NCBI GenBank assembly: GCA_964392615.1
Contig: CAYMRB010000228.1
Location: 1-15,870 of the forward strand
Origin: CAYMRB01 sp964392615
GTDB lineage: Bacteria > Planctomycetota > UBA8108
DNA: 15,870 nt
Direction: 5' to 3'
The notes beneath the pieces are model-generated. The model saw nothing but the letters and a program-made list of their open reading frames with translations, ran no database searches and was not told the origin of the DNA. Position numbers and translations under genes: made by a program. Shown piece by piece: positions 1 to 7,742 of this stretch (position 1 is the stretch's first letter; every line of letters starts with the position of its first letter).

Positions 1-628
1 GCTGGAGCTGGACGATCGCCCAGACCTGCCGTGAGACATGCGGACGGATCGCATCGACGTCGTCTTGCGAGACCGGCCGGACCGGCTCGGATTCCCTGGC
101 CCTCGTCCGCCCACGCTTCAGAGGTCGAACGGCCTTCAGGCTCTCCAACACAGACGCCGGGAGCAGCTCCTCCTCGACCGCCCAGCGGAAGACCTGGCGG
201 ATCCGATTGGCGGTCTGATTGATGTAGGTGCGGGAGTTGCCCCGCTCGATCATCGTCTCACGGAGCCCCTTCAGCCGTCGCGGGCCGAACTCGATCGCCC
301 GAGTCGAGCCGTACAGCTCGCGCAGCCGCCGCAGGACGCGACGGAAGTGACCGGCCTCCTTCGAGAGGCCACCCGTCGGGATTCGGTGGTAGTCCTCGAC
401 GTGGTGCCAGAATCGAGCGTTCAGTTCGACGATCGTCAGCTCGTCGGCGTCGACGGTCAGCGCGCCGCCGTTGCCCTTCCACTCGGCGATCAGCGCCCTG
501 TAGCGAGCGCGGCTCTCCTGGCTGTCGTAGCGGCCGAGATAGTGCCGCTTTCCATCGAGCTCGACGAACGCCCGGTCCGGCCGCCCCGTCGCGCGTTGCC
601 TGCGGTAAGCGGGTGTCTGATTCGACAT
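1..628 (-). CDS. Tyrosine recombinase (phage-type integrase), N-terminal part, cut by window edge
   Basis: This would carry out site-specific recombination of an integrative element at the neighbouring tRNA. The visible 209 residues begin MSNQTPAYRRQRATGRPDRA, followed by a short strand-rich segment (VELDGKRHYLGRYDS, about 22-36) typical of integrase arm-type N-terminal domains. A helical core-binding (SAM-like) domain follows at about 65-165, with the stretch INQTANRIRQVFRWAVEEEL. The linker RPLKRGRTRARESEPVRPVS leads toward the catalytic domain. The Arg/His/Arg/Tyr catalytic residues would lie beyond position 1 and cannot be checked. The ATG at 628 is preceded by a strong GGAGG at 634-638. 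The gene reads away from tRNA-Arg, 122 bases from its 3' end. The family call is from pattern recognition; I recall similar proteins in planctomycetes. It is partial because of the window edge, so nothing shows whether it is intact. Confidence 0.88.
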   Translation of the reverse strand, partial: MSNQTPAYRRQRATGRPDRAFVELDGKRHYLGRYDSQESRARYRALIAEWKGNGGALTVDADELTIVELNARFWHHVEDYHRIPTGGLSKEAGHFRRVLRRLRELYGSTRAIEFGPRRLKGLRETMIERGNSRTYINQTANRIRQVFRWAVEEELLPASVLESLKAVRPLKRGRTRARESEPVRPVSQDDVDAIRPHVSRQVWAIVQLQ

Positions 629-750
629 CGCAACCTCCGATCGGTCTGGGGCTCCACTGGATACGAAGTGGATACCCGTTGGGTGATCGTGGCTGCATCG
701 CCGTGTCTTCGGCGAGTAGTCCCAACCTTGGGACTCAGCGGAGTTTGAGC
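629..750. other. Putative attachment-site region between tRNA-Arg and integrase
   Basis: This is non-coding sequence between the integrase start and the tRNA 3' end. It holds the integrase Shine-Dalgarno sequence (634-638), a 7-base direct repeat TGGATAC at 658-664 and 669-675 (11-base spacing), and an 18-base palindrome at 718-735. The layout fits one end of an element integrated at the tRNA 3' end, with the repeats as possible integrase or excisionase sites. That role is inference: the second att copy is not in the window. Confidence 0.45.
718..735. repeat. 18-base palindrome, 8-base arms
   Basis: AGTCCCAA and TTGGGACT are perfect reverse complements around a CC centre. The palindrome lies 15 bases beyond the tRNA-Arg 3' end and 90 bases before the integrase start. 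It could be a recombinase core site or part of a tRNA terminator. No T-run follows in the tRNA's direction, which argues mildly against a classical intrinsic terminator. Confidence 0.6.
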
Positions 751-827
751 TGGCACGCCAGCCAGGACTCGAACCTGGGACCGCCGGATTAGAAATCCGG
801 TGCTCTATCCAACTGAGCTACTGGCGC
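751..827 (-). tRNA. tRNA-Arg (anticodon TCT)
   Basis: Read on the minus strand, the 77 bases fold as a complete cloverleaf. The acceptor stem GCGCCAG pairs with CTGGCGT (one G-T pair). The D-stem is GCTC/GAGC, and the anticodon stem CCGGA/TCCGG encloses loop TTTCTAA with anticodon TCT. The T-stem CCAGG/CCTGG encloses TTCGAGT, and discriminator G is followed by an encoded CCA. It decodes AGA and probably AGG. Its 3' half is the likely integration target for the adjacent tyrosine recombinase. An intact 3' end is expected, because such elements restore the tRNA on insertion. Confidence 0.97.
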
Positions 828-853
828 GCGTTCGTTGTCGCGGGATCCGTATC

Positions 854-882
854 CCTGTAGAAGATCGAATACCAGGAGTCCC
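854..882 (-). promoter_or_regulatory. Weak candidate promoter for tRNA-Arg
   Basis: On the minus strand GGGACT (877-882) and TACAGG (854-859) are 17 bases apart, upstream of the tRNA. Matches to the sigma-70 boxes are only moderate. The 8-mer GGACTCCT covering the -35 region also occurs upstream of tRNA-Leu at 3785-3792, which is the main reason for listing it. Confidence 0.25.
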
Positions 883-1260
883 GGCGCATGGCAAGGGCGG
901 TCCTTCCGATGCAGGGCCGAGCGGGGGCCGACGCGACAGCGGGCGTCACGCCGTCCACTGTGCAGGCAGGACTTCGCCGACCTCGGCGGCTTCGAGTTTC
1001 GAGCCTCGTCCGCATCGAGATCGGCAAATCCGGAGGCCCGACGACGTCCCGGTCCCAGCCGACCGGGGCGTCTCCTTCGTTCTGGGCGCCGGGCGTCCCG
1101 TTTCGCGCTGGCGGCGGCTCGGTTCGGGCGGCTCGGTTTCCGGAACGTCCGCCGCCGCGCCGCCGCGCCGCCGGTTTTCGCGGCGCCTCGACACGCTCCA
1201 TGCCGATACTCCGAGCGGGGGCCGCTGTCCTACGGTCTTGCTATCGAGGAGAGACTCGCC
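883..1260. other. Gene-poor stretch with no supported gene
   Basis: Open frames cross this stretch in several phases but read as arginine- and proline-rich shadow translations, with no recognisable domain and no ribosome site at their starts. It is GC-rich and low in complexity around 1151-1187, including a small hairpin (7-base stem at 1165-1171 and 1180-1186). Its right end must hold the promoter of the following lipoprotein gene, but I see no convincing -35/-10 pair. Confidence 0.5.
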
Positions 1261-2022
<762 letters not shown>

Positions 2023-2050
2023 GCTCGGCTCGCTCGGCGACGCGGCGGAT

Positions 2051-2077
2051 CCGCACGGCGGCGAACCCGCTGTGCGG
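2051..2077. terminator. Hairpin between convergent genes, possible bidirectional terminator
   Basis: Bases 2051-2061 pair with 2067-2077 (11 pairs including one G-T) around the 5-base loop CGAAC. It lies in the 64-base gap between the stops of the lipoprotein (+) and the aldehyde dehydrogenase (-). There is no T-run on either side, so a terminator function in the strict intrinsic sense is uncertain. Confidence 0.5.
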
Positions 2078-2086
2078 AAGGCCCGC

Positions 2087-3526
2087 TCAGTCGCGGCCCC
2101 TTCGGCCGCGCAAGACGAGCAGGCGGATCTCCGTCATGTCCTCCATCGCGAAGCGGATCCCCTCGCGTCCGAGCCCGCTGTCCTTCACGCCGCCGTACGG
2201 CAAGTGATCGACTCGCCACGACGGGATCTCGTTCACCATCACGCCGCCGACCTCCAGCTCGTCCCACGCCCGCTGGATCTTGAACACGTCGCGGGTGAAC
2301 ACTCCGGCCTGCAACCCGTAGCGGCTGTCGTTCACCATCTCCAGCGCTTCGTCGAACGTGCGGAACGGCGTCAACGTCGCGACCGGCCCGAACACCTCTC
2401 GCGCATTCACGTCCGCACTTGTCGGCACGTCTTCGAGCAACGTCGGCTCGACGATCGCTCCCTGCCTCCCTCCGCCGCACAGCACCCTCGCTCCCGCTTG
2501 GCGCGCTGCCTCGATCCAGCTCTCGATGCGCTCCGCCTCGCTCTCGGAAATGATCGGCCCGACGAACGTCTCCTCGTTCTTCGGGTCGCCACTGCGCAAC
2601 TTCCGCGTCGCCTCGACGAGCCGCTCCCGGCACGCATCGTAGATCGACTCGTGCACGAGAATGCGCTGCACGCTGATGCAGCTCTGTCCCGACTGATAGA
2701 ACGCTCCGATGATGATCCGCTCGACCGCGTCGTCGATGTCCGCGTCCTCATCGACGACACACGCCGCGTTGCCCCCGAGCTCGAGCACGACCTTCTTCTT
2801 CCCCGCCTTCGCCTTCAACGCCCACCCGACGACCGGCGATCCTGTGAAGCTCAGCAGTTTCAATCGCTCGTCCGTCGTGAACTGCTCCGCCTCCGTCCGA
2901 CCGCACGGAAGGATCGAGAACGCTCCCTCGGGCAGATCGGTCTCCGCCAGGACCTCTCCGATGATCAGCGCGCCGATCGGTGTCGCGCTCGCCGGCTTCA
3001 AGACGAACGGACAGCCCACGGCGATCGCCGGCGCCGCCTTGTGCGCCGCGAGATTCAGCGGGAAGTTGAACGGCGAGATGAACGAGCACGGCCCGATCGG
3101 CACGCGCTTCCACATCCCGCTGTAGTCCGCCGCCCGCGCGCTGATGTCGAGCGGCACGACCTCTCCCGTCATGCGGACCGACTCCTCCGCCGCGATGCGG
3201 AACGTGTCGATCAGCCTCGTCACCTCGCCCCGACTGTCGCGAATCGGCTTGCCGGCTTCCACGCACAACGTCGACGCGAGCTCCTCGGCACGTGCCGTGA
3301 ACCGCTCGACACAGTGCTGCAGGATGGCCTGACGCTCGTACGCCCTGAGCTCGCGCATCGGCCGCGCAGCCGCGTCGGCCGCCGCGATCGCCTGATCGAT
3401 CAGCGCCGGATCAGCCACGCTGACGCGCGTCGCGACCTCGCCCGTGTACTTGTCGATGACGTCCATCTGCCGATCCGTGTGGACCGGCCCCCCTGCCAGG
3501 TAGCACGGGTACTTCTCTTCGAGCAT
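2087..3526 (-). CDS. NAD(P)-dependent aldehyde dehydrogenase
   Basis: This cytosolic enzyme oxidises an aldehyde to the acid or acyl thioester using NAD(P). The 479 residues span a full-length ALDH. Visible hallmarks are oxyanion-site Asn154 in SPFNFPLN, cofactor Lys177 in FVLKPAS, the Rossmann-fold motif FTGS (227-230), general base Glu249 in LELGGNAA, and nucleophile Cys283 in GQSCISVQ. The C-terminal EVFGPV and PYGGVKDSGLGREG motifs are also present. The ATG at 3526 gives MLEEKYPCYLAGG, the normal N-terminus for the family. The open frame continues upstream through the tRNA, which cannot be coding. The ribosome site is weak. The sequence looks closest to the lactaldehyde/phosphonoacetaldehyde/y4uC-like branch, but substrate cannot be assigned. 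It is monocistronic, with no metabolic partner nearby. Confidence 0.95.
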   Translation of the reverse strand: MLEEKYPCYLAGGPVHTDRQMDVIDKYTGEVATRVSVADPALIDQAIAAADAAARPMRELRAYERQAILQHCVERFTARAEELASTLCVEAGKPIRDSRGEVTRLIDTFRIAAEESVRMTGEVVPLDISARAADYSGMWKRVPIGPCSFISPFNFPLNLAAHKAAPAIAVGCPFVLKPASATPIGALIIGEVLAETDLPEGAFSILPCGRTEAEQFTTDERLKLLSFTGSPVVGWALKAKAGKKKVVLELGGNAACVVDEDADIDDAVERIIIGAFYQSGQSCISVQRILVHESIYDACRERLVEATRKLRSGDPKNEETFVGPIISESEAERIESWIEAARQAGARVLCGGGRQGAIVEPTLLEDVPTSADVNAREVFGPVATLTPFRTFDEALEMVNDSRYGLQAGVFTRDVFKIQRAWDELEVGGVMVNEIPSWRVDHLPYGGVKDSGLGREGIRFAMEDMTEIRLLVLRGRRGRD

Positions 3527-3839
3527 GATTCCGAGCCGTTTCGCTGCTTCGTGTTGCTTCGCCCGCCCCGCGTTTTCGACGAGCGGCCAGCTTCGCACGG
3601 AATCGCGTCCATGACCACCCGTGGCCGGACGGGGAGGGCACGCGGAGCTGAGCCGCCGCGGCGAAGGGGGTTCGGGGCATGGAGCGCCGAGACGCGGTCG
3701 GCTCGAGCTCCGCGCGCACGAGCTGCCCACGATAGACGAGGCCGGCTCGCGCGGCCTCCCGGTCAGCTCGTGCGGAGAATCCCTGGACTCCTCGCCTCGG
3801 TGCACGATACTTTTCGCAACGGGTGTGCGCGTCGACCTG
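3527..3839. other. Intergenic region between ALDH and tRNA-Leu
   Basis: These 313 bases lie between divergent units. Open frames crossing them end in the familiar spurious translations of a tRNA-Leu and are not genes. The region should contain the ALDH promoter (not recognised) and the tRNA-Leu promoter (weak candidate at 3784-3811). Confidence 0.5.
3784..3811 (+). promoter_or_regulatory. Candidate promoter for tRNA-Leu
   Basis: TGGACT (3784-3789) and GATACT (3806-3811) are 16 bases apart, each with four of six matches to sigma-70 boxes, and lie about 28 bases before the mature tRNA 5' end. The GGACTCCT around the -35 is shared with the upstream region of tRNA-Arg. Confidence 0.35.
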
Positions 3840-3926
3840 GCCGGGATGGCGAAATCGGCAGACGCGGGGGACTTAAAATCCCCTGCCCTCACGGGCGTGC
3901 GGGTTCGAATCCCGCTCCCGGCACCA
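3840..3926 (+). tRNA. tRNA-Leu (anticodon TAA)
   Basis: The 87 bases fold as a class II tRNA. The acceptor stem GCCGGGA/TCCCGGC is perfect, and the anticodon stem GGGGA/TCCCC encloses loop CTTAAAA with anticodon TAA at 3874-3876. A long variable arm (TGCCCTCACGGGCGT region) is followed by T-stem GCGGG/CCCGC with loop TTCGAAT, discriminator A and encoded CCA. It decodes UUA/UUG leucine codons, which are rare in this GC-rich genome. The last 38 bases overlap the end of the glycosyltransferase gene on the other strand. Confidence 0.97.
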
Positions 3927-5199
3927 ACCTCGACCAGATCGACTCGACCCTCGCGGCGACCGCCGCCCACGTGAACGGCTCGAGGCGTGCCGCCACGTCA
4001 CCGCTCCCGCGGGCCGGACCGAGCTCGAGCGCGCGAACGATTCCCGCCTCCAGCGCATCGACGAATGCCGGCAGGTCCTCGGCGATCGGTCGGTCGACCG
4101 CTTCGAGACGCGGCAGGTCTACCGTGACGAGCGCGTCGCCGACGGCATCCGCGATCACGGTTCGCACTCCCGGCAACGCCGTGCTGACCAGACGGCACCC
4201 GCACGCCAGCGCCTCGATGAGCACCAGCGGTAGCCCTTCGAAGAAGCTGGGGAGGACGAAGACGCTGCTTCGCCGCATCGCGTCGGCGAGACCGAGCTGG
4301 TCGAGCCTGCCCAGATACCGCACGGGCGCCGACGCCTCGAGGCGCTGTTCGATCTCGCGCGCCTCCTCTCCCGATCCGCTTCCCGCGACGTCGAGCCGCA
4401 GACCCGGCACACGACCGGAGGCCGCGAGCCGCTCCACCGCGTCCACGAGCTGCGGCAACCCCTTCGCTCGGCTCAGCTTGCCCGCGTAGAGAAGCCGCGT
4501 CGCGTCGGCAGATGCCGCGCGGTCGCCATCCTCATCCTCGTTCTCATCCTCGTTCTCATCCTCGTTCTCATCCTCGTGAAACACGTCCTCTCGATAGCCG
4601 GCGCCGACGACGTGGACGCGGCCTCCTTCGATGCCCAGCGCTTCGCCGTAGCGCGCCGCGTGATCGTCGTGCAGCACGGCGATCCCGTCGACGCGCCGGC
4701 AGCCACCGCGCACCTCCGGCGCCAGATGCGGGCAGAGCTCCATCTGCCGCAGCCCCGTTCCGTGTCCGTGAAGGACCGTCGGCACCTCGGGCGCGACGTC
4801 CTTGATGAGCGCTCCGACGATCCACGCATGGTGCGCATGAATGACGTCGGGACGAAACGCGCTGACCGCTGCGCCGAGTCGACGGCGCCAGATGTCGTGA
4901 TAGGCGTCGAGGGCCGTCTCGCCGAGATCGCGAAATCGCGTGCTCGGGTACGGCATCACGTCGCTCATACCCGGCACGTTGCAGGGGAGATCGGCGTCGC
5001 TCGCTTCGCTCCCGAACGTCACGGCCTCGATGCGCCCGTCGGGCAGCCCGCCGACGCCTTCGGGCGCCGCGTCCGCCGGCGAGCCGACGAGGACGTGCTG
5101 CTCGTGACCGGCTCGTCCGGCGTGACGCACGAGCGCGTCGAGCGTGACGCCGCTGCCGGTCAGCAGAGGTCGCTGCGAGAGGACGTGGAGGATGCGCAC
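3889..5199 (-). CDS. GT4-type glycosyltransferase (GT-B fold)
   Basis: This enzyme transfers a sugar from a nucleotide sugar, probably in surface polysaccharide or glycolipid synthesis at the cytoplasmic side of the membrane. Of its 436 residues, the N-terminal Rossmann domain starts MRILHVLSQRPLLTGSG and includes DVIHAHHAWIVG (118-129) and the HGHG loop (144-147). The C-terminal domain begins at about 234 (TRLLYAGKLSRAKGLPQLV) and holds the donor-site EX7E motif, Glu321 to Glu329 in FFEGLPLVLIEALACG. Between the domains is an acidic insert of tandem Asp-Glu-Asn-Glu, residues about 208-224. The last 11 residues, VPGAGFEPARP, are encoded by the antisense strand of tRNA-Leu. The start is GTG at 5199, seven bases after the Nramp stop, so the gene is translationally close to its operon partner. 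Donor and acceptor are unknown. Confidence 0.93.
   Translation of the reverse strand: MRILHVLSQRPLLTGSGVTLDALVRHAGRAGHEQHVLVGSPADAAPEGVGGLPDGRIEAVTFGSEASDADLPCNVPGMSDVMPYPSTRFRDLGETALDAYHDIWRRRLGAAVSAFRPDVIHAHHAWIVGALIKDVAPEVPTVLHGHGTGLRQMELCPHLAPEVRGGCRRVDGIAVLHDDHAARYGEALGIEGGRVHVVGAGYREDVFHEDENEDENEDENEDEDGDRAASADATRLLYAGKLSRAKGLPQLVDAVERLAASGRVPGLRLDVAGSGSGEEAREIEQRLEASAPVRYLGRLDQLGLADAMRRSSVFVLPSFFEGLPLVLIEALACGCRLVSTALPGVRTVIADAVGDALVTVDLPRLEAVDRPIAEDLPAFVDALEAGIVRALELGPARGSGDVAARLEPFTWAAVAARVESIWSRLVPGAGFEPARP
4531..4576 (-). repeat. 12-base tandem repeat inside the glycosyltransferase gene
   Basis: There are three perfect copies of CTCATCCTCGTT (plus-strand reading) and a fourth copy of 10 bases. 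On the coding strand each unit gives Asn-Glu-Asp-Glu. The repeat falls in the linker between the two Rossmann domains and keeps frame. Confidence 0.92.
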
Positions 5200-5206
5200 G
5201 GTAAGC

Positions 5207-6736
5207 TCAGCTCGCGAACATGTTCACCACCAACGCGATGCCGGCGAGCAACATGCCGAACGCCGAGATCCAGAAGAACACGTCCCACACGCGACCGGGC
5301 ACGAGATTCGGATGGCAGCGTCGATACCGATAGTAGAGCGCGGCTCCCGCGAGCATCGGCAGCATCAACGCCTGCATCACCCCGCTCGCCAACACGAGCG
5401 CCTTCGGGTTCCGTCCGACCGTATACACGGCGAGACAGAGGAACGGGAAGAGCACGCTGAAGAACCGCAACCAGCGCGCTCGCTGCGCTTCGGTGCGGAC
5501 GCCGAACCCGAACACCCGCAACGCGTCCGAGCACACCCTCGCGTGTCCCGCGTTCGCGACGAAGAACGTCGAGTACAACACCGCGAACGCGCCGAACAGG
5601 AACAACAGCTGCGCCCACGTTCCGAACACCGGCTCGTACATCACCGCGAGCGTCCGGATCATCTCCGTTCCCTTCGGGTCGAGCCCGAGCCGTCCCAACG
5701 TCGCCGCGCCGAGCAAGTAGAACGCGATCGTCGCGAACGTGTAGACGACCATCGAGCACCACGCATCCCATTTCAGCACCTTCAGCCAGCCGCGCGCCCG
5801 TTCGACCCACGCCTCGCTGTCGTCGCGCGGTCCCGTGAACCGCGCATAGCCCTTCTCGAGGCACCAGTACGGGTACGCGATCAGCTCGGTCGCACCGACG
5901 CCGATGATGCCGAACGTCGCCAGCGCTGTGAAGAGCGGCGCCTTGCCGCTGGCCTCCTCCGCCGGCGTCAACTGGAAGCGGAACCCGCGCCAGAACTCGT
6001 CCCACGAGATCGCCCAGGCGCCGCTCGTCTGGAGCATGACGAGATTGACGACCGTGATGATCGTGAACAGGAACACCATCGCCGTCGCGAACGATTGGAT
6101 CAGGCCGTAGCGACCGAACGCGAGAATCGCCGCCGTCAGCACCGTGATGATCGCCGCCCAGATCACGTCGTCGTGCGTCTCGTCCTTCAAGCTCTGCCGC
6201 TTCGTCTCCTCGGCTTCGATCTCGGCAGCGGGACGCGCCGACAAGCCGAGCTCCTTCTCCTTGACGCGTCGTGCGGTCGTCTCGTCGACGAACTCGTTGT
6301 ACTGCTTGCCCGCTTCCGTCAACGGCGCGCTGATCGACAGAGCCTGCCCGACGCCGCCGACGATGCCTCCGAGCTGCGCGATGCTGACGAAGAACATCAG
6401 CAGCCAGTAGAACGACAGCCAATTGCCGCTTCCCCGCACGCGCGGTCCCGGGACATCGTTGAGCCCCGCCATCGCGGTGCGTCCCGAGATGATCGTGTAC
6501 CGCCCCATCTCGACCTGCGTGAAGACCTTGATCACGCAGCCGATCACGATGAGCCACAGCAGCCAGAACCCCGCCTCGGCTCCCGTGGCCGTTGTCGCGA
6601 TCAGCTCGCCCGATCCGACGATCGATCCGGCGATGATCAGACCCGGACCGAGGTGACGGAGGATGCCGCCGATCGTCTTCGGCGGTGCGCGAACGTCCTG
6701 CGGTTCGCTCGGTGGGGGAGTGGGGGCGTCAGGCAT
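5207..6736 (-). CDS. Nramp-related (SLC11-like) membrane transporter with altered metal-site motifs
   Basis: This is a predicted inner-membrane transporter of 509 residues with about 11-12 hydrophobic segments. TM1 follows the Pro-rich N-terminus as GPGLIIAGSIVGSGELIATT. In canonical Nramp proteins this position reads Asp-Pro-Gly-Asn; here it is Gly-Ser-Gly-Glu (41-44). The TM6 motif, normally Met-Pro-His, is replaced by ATELIAYPYW (about 282-291). A charged insert of about 50 residues (140-190) sits between TM4 and TM5. Standard Nramp proteins take up Mn2+ or Fe2+ with protons; changed motifs mean the substrate should not be assumed. The ATG at 6736 lies 11 bases after the SecD-like stop, with GGGA upstream. 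It forms an operon with that gene and with the glycosyltransferase. The family call is firm and the substrate unknown. Confidence 0.88.
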   Translation of the reverse strand: MPDAPTPPPSEPQDVRAPPKTIGGILRHLGPGLIIAGSIVGSGELIATTATGAEAGFWLLWLIVIGCVIKVFTQVEMGRYTIISGRTAMAGLNDVPGPRVRGSGNWLSFYWLLMFFVSIAQLGGIVGGVGQALSISAPLTEAGKQYNEFVDETTARRVKEKELGLSARPAAEIEAEETKRQSLKDETHDDVIWAAIITVLTAAILAFGRYGLIQSFATAMVFLFTIITVVNLVMLQTSGAWAISWDEFWRGFRFQLTPAEEASGKAPLFTALATFGIIGVGATELIAYPYWCLEKGYARFTGPRDDSEAWVERARGWLKVLKWDAWCSMVVYTFATIAFYLLGAATLGRLGLDPKGTEMIRTLAVMYEPVFGTWAQLLFLFGAFAVLYSTFFVANAGHARVCSDALRVFGFGVRTEAQRARWLRFFSVLFPFLCLAVYTVGRNPKALVLASGVMQALMLPMLAGAALYYRYRRCHPNLVPGRVWDVFFWISAFGMLLAGIALVVNMFAS

Positions 6737-6747
6737 GCTCGTCCCGT

Positions 6748-7656
6748 TCAGCGTGGTTGCGGAGTCGATGGGTTCGCGGCGATGTCTTCTTCGCTCTCGA
6801 GCACGAGCGGAGCGGGGAGGGGCGGCGAACGGAGGATCGCGATCAGCCCGTCGACGTCACGCTGCGTGAAGTTGCCCGTGATCTGTCCGTGTGCCGTGAT
6901 GGTGCTGCGAATCACCGGCGCCACCAGGACCTGGTCGTCTATGACGATGGCCAGCCGTCGGCCCTCGTTGCGGCGCGTCAGACCGCCGAGGATCTCGGCG
7001 CGATCACCGGTCAGCTCGAAAGCCACGGCCGGCTTCATCGAGAACGCGTCGACGGTGCTTCCGACACTGGCGAACGTCGCCTCGAGGCCGGAGGCGGGAT
7101 CCGTGTCGATGACGAGCTCTTCGCCCTTTGCGTCCGGACCGGTCGAGCCGTCACGCGGCCGACCCGTTCGGACGACGAATCGAGGTGGCGTCGGAAGCGG
7201 CGGCAACGGATCGCCGCCAGATCCGGCGCGGGCCCTCTCGGTCCACGCGGCGAGCGCTTCGTCGTACTCGCGCTCCCTCTCGCGGTACCTCGCGTGTTGT
7301 TTCTCGCCGTCGTGCTCGGGACCTTCCGCGACGAGGCGGAACGCCAACCGCCCCGTCTTCTGCAGGCAGGCCTTGACCTCGTCGACGAGCTTCGGGTCCT
7401 TGTCGCGGATCGACACCTCCAGGCGGTTGCCGCCGATCAGCCGTGTGTGGCTGTGGCGGTAGCCGAACCGGTCGAGTCGTTCGCGGACGGTCCTTTGCAC
7501 CACCTCACCGAGAGATGCGCTCGGCGCGACGAGGCGGCTCGTGTCGATGCGGTACGTGAGCCGCGTCCCGTCGTCGATCTCGCCAGGGCGACAGCCGCAC
7601 GTCGACACGACGATGGCGAGAAGAACGGGAACCCACCGAACGACGACCGAGCTCAT
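6748..7656 (-). CDS. SecD periplasmic-domain-like lipoprotein, stand-alone
   Basis: The product is 302 residues, exported and probably lipidated. The signal segment VVVRWVPVLLAIVVSTCGC ends near two cysteines; the lipobox is imperfect. Residues about 50-95 (RTVRERLDRFGYRHSHTRL, then GGNRLEVSIRD and TGRLAFRLV) match the base of the SecD P1 domain. Residues about 195-290 match the P1 head: AVAFELTGDRAEILGGLT, GRRLAIVIDDQVLVAPVI, GQITGNFTQRDVDGL and LPAPL. The charged insert between them is also seen in some SecD proteins. The RND-type membrane part of SecD is entirely missing, so it cannot be a normal protein-export motor subunit. ATG 7656 was chosen over ATG 7668 because GGAGGT (7659-7664) precedes the former and overlaps the latter. 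It is first gene of a three-gene operon. The role is unknown; extracytoplasmic chaperone-like binding is speculation. Confidence 0.83.
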   Translation of the reverse strand: MSSVVVRWVPVLLAIVVSTCGCRPGEIDDGTRLTYRIDTSRLVAPSASLGEVVQRTVRERLDRFGYRHSHTRLIGGNRLEVSIRDKDPKLVDEVKACLQKTGRLAFRLVAEGPEHDGEKQHARYREREREYDEALAAWTERARAGSGGDPLPPLPTPPRFVVRTGRPRDGSTGPDAKGEELVIDTDPASGLEATFASVGSTVDAFSMKPAVAFELTGDRAEILGGLTRRNEGRRLAIVIDDQVLVAPVIRSTITAHGQITGNFTQRDVDGLIAILRSPPLPAPLVLESEEDIAANPSTPQPR

Positions 7657-7742
7657 GGCGACCTCCATACCGCAAGTAGCGGATCATCCTACCGACGGAC
7701 GGCAGCCGGATACCACGGTTCCTTTCGCAGCTCGGGCGGAGC

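Noticed and set aside
38..748. Plus-strand 236-residue open frame at the left edge
   Set aside because: It is antisense to the integrase, which has recognisable family sequence and a strong ribosome site; the plus frame has no domain.
818..1201. Minus-strand 127-residue open frame upstream of tRNA-Arg
   Set aside because: It ends inside the tRNA gene, is Arg/Pro-rich and shows no family or ribosome site.
3527..3970. N-terminal extension of the ALDH open frame
   Set aside because: It starts in tRNA-Leu antisense sequence, and ALDH homology begins right after the ATG at 3526.
3621..3974. Plus-strand 117-residue open frame ending around tRNA-Leu
   Set aside because: Its C-terminal part is the standard spurious translation of a leucine tRNA.
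5144..7462. Plus-strand 772-residue open frame
   Set aside because: It is antisense to the Nramp-like and SecD-like genes, with no recognisable domain.
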